Assembly (NCBI GenBank): GCA_023212725.1
Contig: JALBYF010000092.1
Location: 1 to 56,756, forward strand
From: Tranzscheliella williamsii
Taxonomy: Eukaryota; Basidiomycota; Ustilaginomycetes; Ustilaginales; Ustilaginaceae
DNA: 56,756 nucleotides
Reading direction: 5' to 3'
The position numbers were made by a program, and so were the translations under genes. Each line of letters opens with the position of its first letter. Positions within the stretch are counted from its first letter, which is position 1. The notes beneath the pieces are model-generated. The model saw nothing but the letters and a program-made list of their open reading frames with translations. It was not told the origin of the DNA and searched no databases. Positions 51,521-56,756 of the stretch are shown here, one piece after another.

Positions 51521-52480
51521 GAGCTTGCGATGGCCACAATGTATGCTGTGGTAAGGAGGAGACTAGGCCCCCAACCTAGAGCGCACTTGCACGGACTGCT
51601 TTACCGTGCCATTACCCTTTTAGCCCTTCATCGTTTGTGGTCCCGTCTGGGGTTCAAGGCTGAAAAGATGCGCAATGTGGGCAGGTACAATTTTGGGGTT
51701 TGCAGCGGTTCTGCAATCCTTCTGTCACGTCCAAGGCTACAAAGCCAGCCACCTTCACTTTCCCGGCAGCTTTGGCTGGTAGACCGGATTGGTTAAAGAC
51801 AGCCCCAATGCGCCCGTTCCTTAGGCTTACGAACTCGTCGATGCTCCCGCTCCTCAGATTTTTTTCTGGGCGAGTTGACACGATGCTTCGGCGAATGCGC
51901 CCCCCCTGACCGCTAGCAGCGGCTCAATTGCCCTGAAAGATTCTGCGTAGAATGCAAACCATGCCCTGAATTCGGGATATGCACGACAATGTCTTGCGGT
52001 CCTCTGATACCGCCCGTCCTACACCGTCATAGCAGCCGAACAGATCAGAAAACTTGACCTTACCATTGAGGCCGGGTTCCGCATTAATCTTGATCAACTG
52101 TAGTATGTTTTCGACAGAGCCGCGGATACAGTAGACTTTGTTGGGTGGGAGAGAGACATAGGCGTACGCTCTAAACTACAGTTATGAGTGCTTAAATCTC
52201 ACGATCAATCACAATGGATGAAGAAGTAAGGGTCTGACAGCCTATCAACGGTTATCTGATCCATCATACAGTGGAGGTATATGAACGATGCTGAGAACGC
52301 GCCTATCGGTGCGTCGATAATAATCAATCTGAAGAAATCCTCAAAGCTTTCTCGTTGCAGCCAAATTCAAACTGCATGTGAGTTCACTGCTACCACTTAT
52401 ATTGCAGCCGTTGCCTGTCGTGGGTGACCGAGCCTTCAACGGCCATCAGATCTCACCCGCTAGCGCTCCAGTCACACGAT
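51521..52480. other. Intergenic region with possible minus-strand coding relic
   Basis: Between the ABCC pseudogene and the Zn2Cys6 gene. On the minus strand two stretches (about 52170-51930 and 51900-51655) read as protein-like sequence without a start codon and are separated by a stop. I could not identify a family. Otherwise nothing is seen. Confidence 0.3.
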
Positions 52481-54010
52481 ATGTCGCAGCTGCGACAAGC
52501 TTGCGACAACTGTCACGTCACCAAAGTAAAGTGCATCCCTTGCCACCCTTCTGTCGGTACTGCGCGCTTGGACGAAACTGACGTACGCTGTCAACGGTGT
52601 AAGCGCCTCGATCTATGCTGCTCCTTCAGTCCGATAACCAAGCAGGTGCATCGGCGCAAGCGCAAAAGGCAGCTAGAGCATGCTGCCCCACCTACCTCTC
52701 CTTCTATGGCCCAGCACCGGACTAGAATGCCCTCCCACGCCCATGTGTCGGCCGCCGCTTCGCCCTCTTTTGAAGGAAGCCACAACGCAAGCGCCATGAC
52801 ACCAGCCACACAGATCAGTACTGCCCACAGCAATGGCAGCAACGGAAGCGGCGCTCATGGCAGCCCTGAAACGTACGATCTAGCGGGCCTGCTTCGCTAT
52901 CTCGATCCCGCTCTCGCTTCCGATACGGAACCCAACCTGTCTGTAGAGACCGGGCTGAATACATTTAGCGCCTTTCTGCAATCCGACCTGGAATCCATCT
53001 CGCATTGGCATGGTGATGGTGGCCAACCGTCTCCAGTCATGTCGTCAATGCCAGTTAGCACAGGTACAAATACTGATGCTGCTCAGCTCAACTTGGCAGA
53101 ATTGACTTTGGCCTACAAGCACGTGGAGGGTCATGGATCCAGCACAAGCTCGAGCCAGGTCACCCCCGTCATCACCGCCGCGGAGCAACGTTCCTCTGCG
53201 GTGCAGCAGGCTACAATGCTGCTCTCCAGCTTGCAAGCGCTGCTGACTTCCACACAATATGCGCTCTCACAGCAGACACAAGTGGAATTTCCCACCGCTT
53301 ACAGACTCCTGCGTTCTCTCTCTCGAATCAACACGGTGAGCGACAGCATTGTCGCCGCCACTCAGGCCACGCTACAGGCAACGCCTGCGATGGAAGCAGG
53401 CAGCGTCGATCAGATCCTCGCCGGCGTTTCTATAAACCTGGCGCTCTCGCTGGCGTTTCTGGCGGTGAGTACGGTGCAGCTTCTGGATCGGATCGTCAAG
53501 GCAATTTCTTCAGGTTATGCCGGTGATGAAATAGAGGATCAAAGCAGCACACCTAATGGTCGTGTAGACTCGCCTCGTATGCCCTCACCGCTCAGCGACA
53601 ACGATGATATTCTGTCACTCGCTCCATTCCTTCCCTCTCTTATGCGCAACGCTTCAACGGCCCAATCCTTGCGGCCAGCTGGAGATGGACGGAAATGCGA
53701 GTTCTCGCAGCTCATCGAACTGCTCTGCTCCAGCGAGCGCAAGCGTCTATCGCGCACCATGTCGTCGATTCGCGGGTTGGCTCGGGTGATGCATCGTAGT
53801 CATCCAACAACAACATCTTCAGCGGAAGGAAGAGAGGGCGCATGCGGAGCTGCAATGGCCCCGCTTCAGAAGCACAGCGAACCCGTGACAACAGCAGCAA
53901 CAGCAGGAAAACCTAATGCTTCATCTGAGATCGACCACAATTGCGTGGTGCAAGTCACTGCTGAACGCTTGCGTGTGCTGCTCGACTCCGGCTTTCCGTC
54001 TGTCTGCTGA
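52481..54010 (+). CDS. Zn2Cys6 fungal transcription factor
   Basis: Single exon, 509 aa from the ATG at 52481. The Zn(II)2Cys6 binuclear cluster is at the extreme N-terminus: ACDNCHVTKVKC (Cys8, 11, 18), then Cys21, RCQRCKRLDLCC (Cys37, 40, 46, 47) and CSFSP. The loop between the third and fourth zinc ligands is longer than usual. A basic run (HRRKRKRQ) follows. The rest is Ser/Thr-rich. A mid-region helix set (residues ~225-345) resembles the AflR-type regulatory part of secondary-metabolite activators. It is followed, same strand, 474 bp later by a thioredoxin-reductase-like gene, suggesting local control. It is not known from the cellobiose-lipid cluster. Confidence 0.82.
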   Translation: MSQLRQACDNCHVTKVKCIPCHPSVGTARLDETDVRCQRCKRLDLCCSFSPITKQVHRRKRKRQLEHAAPPTSPSMAQHRTRMPSHAHVSAAASPSFEGSHNASAMTPATQISTAHSNGSNGSGAHGSPETYDLAGLLRYLDPALASDTEPNLSVETGLNTFSAFLQSDLESISHWHGDGGQPSPVMSSMPVSTGTNTDAAQLNLAELTLAYKHVEGHGSSTSSSQVTPVITAAEQRSSAVQQATMLLSSLQALLTSTQYALSQQTQVEFPTAYRLLRSLSRINTVSDSIVAATQATLQATPAMEAGSVDQILAGVSINLALSLAFLAVSTVQLLDRIVKAISSGYAGDEIEDQSSTPNGRVDSPRMPSPLSDNDDILSLAPFLPSLMRNASTAQSLRPAGDGRKCEFSQLIELLCSSERKRLSRTMSSIRGLARVMHRSHPTTTSSAEGREGACGAAMAPLQKHSEPVTTAATAGKPNASSEIDHNCVVQVTAERLRVLLDSGFPSVC

Positions 54011-54484
54011 TATGCGAGCGAAACAAACACCTACGAGACAAGGGATTCTCTCACAGAGCCTCGGAAGTTGACACCTTGGCGTTGGGACGGGGCGCCCACT
54101 TTCACCAATCCAGCCAGAGAGTGGTACAAGCGAAACGTTAACAACTGACTCCGGATGATATCTAATAATCTCAGCTCGAATTAATCTCGTCGGCGCCTTA
54201 TCGGCGGAGTCGGCGCGGTGTGTAACATTCATCATTAATCTCCGATAGCTGTTCACACCACTGCCGCCAAGCGAGCATGCCGACAGCGCACCGGCGCGCC
54301 GGTGAACATTAGCTGCAGTGGTATAGCGCGGCTGCTGTCCATCGTTGTCGGGAACGTCTGCTGCAGCAGGCTTGCCTGAAGAATATATAGCCCCTCAGCC
54401 GGCCAGTCGTTTCATACCTTCAACACCCACAGTTCCACAGGGACACCTTACAGCCTTTCAATCCTCCCTGTTGCCACCTCGACC
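54011..54484. promoter_or_regulatory. Promoter of flavoprotein gene with palindrome and TCGGCG repeats
   Basis: Contains three same-strand TCGGCG words at 54190, 54201 and 54210. A perfect 16-bp palindrome CACCGGCGCGCCGGTG lies at 54289-54304, and a TATATA box near 54381, about 100 bp before the ATG. GC-rich inverted CGG/CCG half-sites are what Zn2Cys6 factors usually bind. Confidence 0.5.
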
Positions 54485-55507
54485 ATGTCCCTCAGCAACA
54501 CACTATACGATTGCGCCATCGTGGGCGGTGGACCATCCGGCCTCTCCGCTGCCCTCGCGCTCAGCAGAGTGCAACGGCGGATCGTCATCTTCGACTCAGG
54601 AGTTTACCGCAACGCTTCGGCCGTACATGCTCACAATCTGTTTGCAGAGGACGGCATTCCCAACGCACAGCTACGCCAGCAAGCACGATCCCAGATTGCT
54701 GCCTATGGCACTAGCCACTTTGTTGACGAGCGTGTCACCTCCGTCCAGCGCCGCATCAAAGACGCTTTCAGCCAGCCAACATCTGCCGCGCTCACTTCGT
54801 TCGAGGTGACCACCGCCACAGGCCAAGTCTTTTCAACTCGTACTGTACTTCTGGCCACGGGGGTCGTCGATGTTCTGCCCCCGCATATTACCGGCGCACA
54901 AGAGGTTTGGGACCAAGGCCTCCTTACCCATTGCCTTTTCTGCCACGGCTATGAACGGCGCGGACGTTCGATCAGCGTATTTCCGCCCGATTCATCCAGC
55001 TGCGACATCTTAGCATCCCACATCCTGCCAATGGTGACGATGCTGCACACCAAGGTCTTTTTCCTCGCCAATGGCAGCACTCCCTCGCTTTACGAGCCGC
55101 ATATCGCCAAGCTTCGAAGCACATACCCCGATCTTTCCGTGCAAATCCTCCCTGATGTTATCAAGGCCATGCGACCCGGATCTGCTCCCGACAGCGTGAC
55201 ATTCGAGTTCTCGACCGGTGCAAGCCACCATGCTGAAACAGCCCTCACGATCCCTGGCACACGTATCCGCTCCGCTGCCCTCTTTACCGATCTTGACGCG
55301 GCCAGACTTGCGCCAAAGGAGGTCACAGTGCCGTGCCCGGGTCATTTCACGGTGGAAGGTGACGCGAGGGGCGGTACCTCCGTCCCTGGCGTCTATGTTT
55401 CGGGCGATATCGTCTCTTTGCTCAGGGCAATTCCCCTTGCGGTGGCTAGCGGAAACGTGGTCGGTGCCAGAATAGCAATGGATCTGTCAATGTGGGGCGG
55501 CATGTAG
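54485..55507 (+). CDS. Thioredoxin-reductase-like FAD oxidoreductase (GliT/HlyT-type)
   Basis: Single exon, 340 aa. FAD-binding Rossmann motif VGGGPSGLSAALAL lies near residue 13, the ATG motif before NAD(P) binding in LLATGVVDVLP, and the redox-active CxxC in HCLFCHGYE (Cys150, Cys153). The C-terminal FAD motif is VPGVYVSGDI. The NADPH-binding GxGxxG after the CxxC is not obvious (ISVFPPDSSS is found instead), as in several oxidase-type members such as GliT that use oxygen rather than NADPH. The family forms disulfides in metabolites or reduces thioredoxin. With the adjacent Zn2Cys6 gene it looks like part of a second, small metabolic or detoxification module. Confidence 0.87.
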   Translation: MSLSNTLYDCAIVGGGPSGLSAALALSRVQRRIVIFDSGVYRNASAVHAHNLFAEDGIPNAQLRQQARSQIAAYGTSHFVDERVTSVQRRIKDAFSQPTSAALTSFEVTTATGQVFSTRTVLLATGVVDVLPPHITGAQEVWDQGLLTHCLFCHGYERRGRSISVFPPDSSSCDILASHILPMVTMLHTKVFFLANGSTPSLYEPHIAKLRSTYPDLSVQILPDVIKAMRPGSAPDSVTFEFSTGASHHAETALTIPGTRIRSAALFTDLDAARLAPKEVTVPCPGHFTVEGDARGGTSVPGVYVSGDIVSLLRAIPLAVASGNVVGARIAMDLSMWGGM

Positions 55508-55850
55508 TTGTTGGTGAGCTACATACGACTTGGTATGAGATGGGCGCTGCTGCATCTTGATGGAGTGAGCGATCATGAAGCGGCCCTCCTAGGCTGCCGC
55601 TGCCTTTCCCACATATCCGCTTCGAAACAGGCAACCGCCGCCCGCACCGCCATGTGTCTCGACCAGTCCACGCAGTGATCATTGAATAGCAATAAAATAT
55701 TTACACATGATGGAATGATTGCCTAGGGCAATCATCGGCACGATGCGGACGGCGCCTAGGGCTAGAGCAATTTTTTGCGTCCAAGAATGCAAGTGCGACA
55801 AACAATGCATCACCACCTATGGTGGGCGGAAGACCCGCCTCGTAGCCCCG
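55508..55850. other. Short intergenic stretch
   Basis: 3' flank of the flavoprotein gene; no gene or repeat recognised. Confidence 0.35.
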
Positions 55851-56234
55851 TTACACGTCTGTCGTCCCTGATCGACTACAAATGACAAAGGATTCTTTGC
55901 GTGCACCCAACTGCTCCAACGCATGTGACTTAGCAAACGTAGTGTCGTTGCCAGTATTTCCCGTAAGGGAAACAGAGGCTGATAATCCACTGCCGATTAG
56001 GATATCGAAGAGCGGTTTATCGAGTCCATAGCCATCCACAGCACGTTTCTCGACCGGTACGAATGAAAGTTGTTGATCTTCATTTATGTAATAGTTGTAC
56101 GCTTGCTCCAAGGCAAGCACCTTCTGCTTGAGGGCTTGGACGTCACTGTGATCGGTCGCTATCGTGTGTACCATGGCTATGTAAATCACTACTGCTAGCA
56201 GAAGCAGTTGTCTTGGCAAGGTGTGTATAAACAA
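55851..56234 (-). pseudogene. Possible secreted-protein ORF lacking an ATG
   Basis: A 127-codon open frame encoding a hydrophobic N-terminus (LPRQLLLLAVVIYIA), then VHTIATDHSDVQALKQKV and a KR dipeptide in VPVEKRAVDGYG that could be a Kex2 site. No ATG precedes the hydrophobic segment: the frame begins with TTG after an upstream stop, and the first ATG (56174) comes after that segment. Either an upstream exon supplies the start, or the gene is broken. No family was recognised. Confidence 0.3.
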
Positions 56235-56756
56235 CGGACCAGCGCCCGAAGGAAGTCTCTACCAGATCCTAAGCTGACATCCAGTCCAGCTGTACAACTC
56301 GACAGTTTTTTGTGTGCCTGCCAAGCGTTAGGTTCACCACACTTCCAAGAGTGAGACGCGTGAACAGCTATATCGGCCGAGTGACCTTAGCAGATTTCTA
56401 ACACCCAATCTCTATGTCTGTTGTCATGAGAAAGTGTTACGGTCACCAACCCGTTTCGTGGGTTTGTCACCCTCACCCCAGAGACTACCACACCCTACCT
56501 GGCCCGTGCCCAGTCAACCCCCACCCTTACCCGTTCGACACTTGTATATATATACCCACCCTGGCCCACAACCTCTCCTTTGTATACCAGCCGACCGTCA
56601 TTATGGGTCTGCTCAGAATACAACCTGGTGAGCGGCAGATACAAATTGACAGTGGTAGTTACAAGATCAGAGCGGTAGCCACAGTTCTGAGGCCACAATT
56701 TCAGAATATTGACGCGTTGTGTACAAATCCAACTTGGCCATTTCAGTAGTCAGAGC
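56235..56756. other. Window-edge region with possible gene start
   Basis: A TATA-rich TATATATATA stretch near 56545 precedes an ATG at 56604. The eight or so codons after it end in a possible GT donor (CCTG|GTGAGC), so a first exon of a gene continuing beyond the window is possible but not supported further. Confidence 0.25.

Noticed and set aside
1..56756. CRISPR arrays, rRNA and tRNA genes
   Set aside because: No regularly spaced direct repeats of CRISPR type, no rRNA-like stretches and no convincing tRNA cloverleaf with T-loop and acceptor stem were found.

Overview
The window is fungal nuclear DNA, most likely from a smut-type basidiomycete (Ustilaginomycotina). The genes carry short spliceosomal introns of 73-101 nt with canonical GT...AG ends. 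The fungal type I fatty acid synthase is one fused 3,715-residue chain. The gene set is that of the ustilagic-acid / flocculosin cellobiose-lipid cluster of Ustilago maydis and Pseudozyma (Anthracocystis) flocculosa. The species cannot be fixed by reading alone.

Layout. From 0.7 to 4.4 kb a GC-rich divergent pair encodes a cytochrome P450 (minus) and a secreted Notum/pectinacetylesterase-like esterase (plus). The 11-kb fas2-like gene (5.1-16.2 kb, minus) and an ABC exporter gene (17.6-21.8 kb, plus) diverge from a shared 1.3-kb promoter. A small secreted cysteine-rich protein gene and a decayed copia Gag fragment follow (22.8-24.6 kb). Next come a BAHD-type acyltransferase, a fatty-acid-hydroxylase-type P450 and a second HxxxD acyltransferase, all on minus (24.9-31.8 kb), with a double-hotdog thioesterase-like gene diverging at 32.5 kb. 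Two genes that are not typical of such clusters are embedded at 34.4-38.0 kb: a seven-helix membrane protein and an unknown protein with a basic tail. The right arm holds a di-iron fatty acid hydroxylase (ahd1-like), a UDP-glycosyltransferase (ugt1-like), a Rua1-type zinc-finger regulator and an SDR reductase (uhd1-like), 39.0-47.3 kb. Twelve genes fit the twelve-gene, 58-kb cluster described for U. maydis.

How the genes work together (known pathway applied by homology): the two P450s and the hydroxylase oxidise palmitate at the omega, omega-1 and alpha positions. The glycosyltransferase builds cellobiose on the omega-hydroxyl. The cluster FAS and the SDR supply a short beta-hydroxy acyl chain, the two acyltransferases add that chain and acetyl groups, the ABC protein exports the glycolipid, and the Rua1-like factor switches the genes on.

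Right flank (48-56.7 kb): a small secreted protein, an ABCC-transporter pseudogene, and a Zn2Cys6 regulator followed by a thioredoxin-reductase-like flavoprotein. These look like a separate, partly eroded accessory module. Main points of interest: the FAS stops just before the phosphopantetheinyl-transferase domain and lacks an internal KS segment; an ATGCGCAT octamer recurs in intergenic DNA; two diverged copies of an unclassified repeat flank part of the right arm; and the Zn2Cys6/flavoprotein pair is separated by a 16-bp palindrome and repeated TCGGCG sites.
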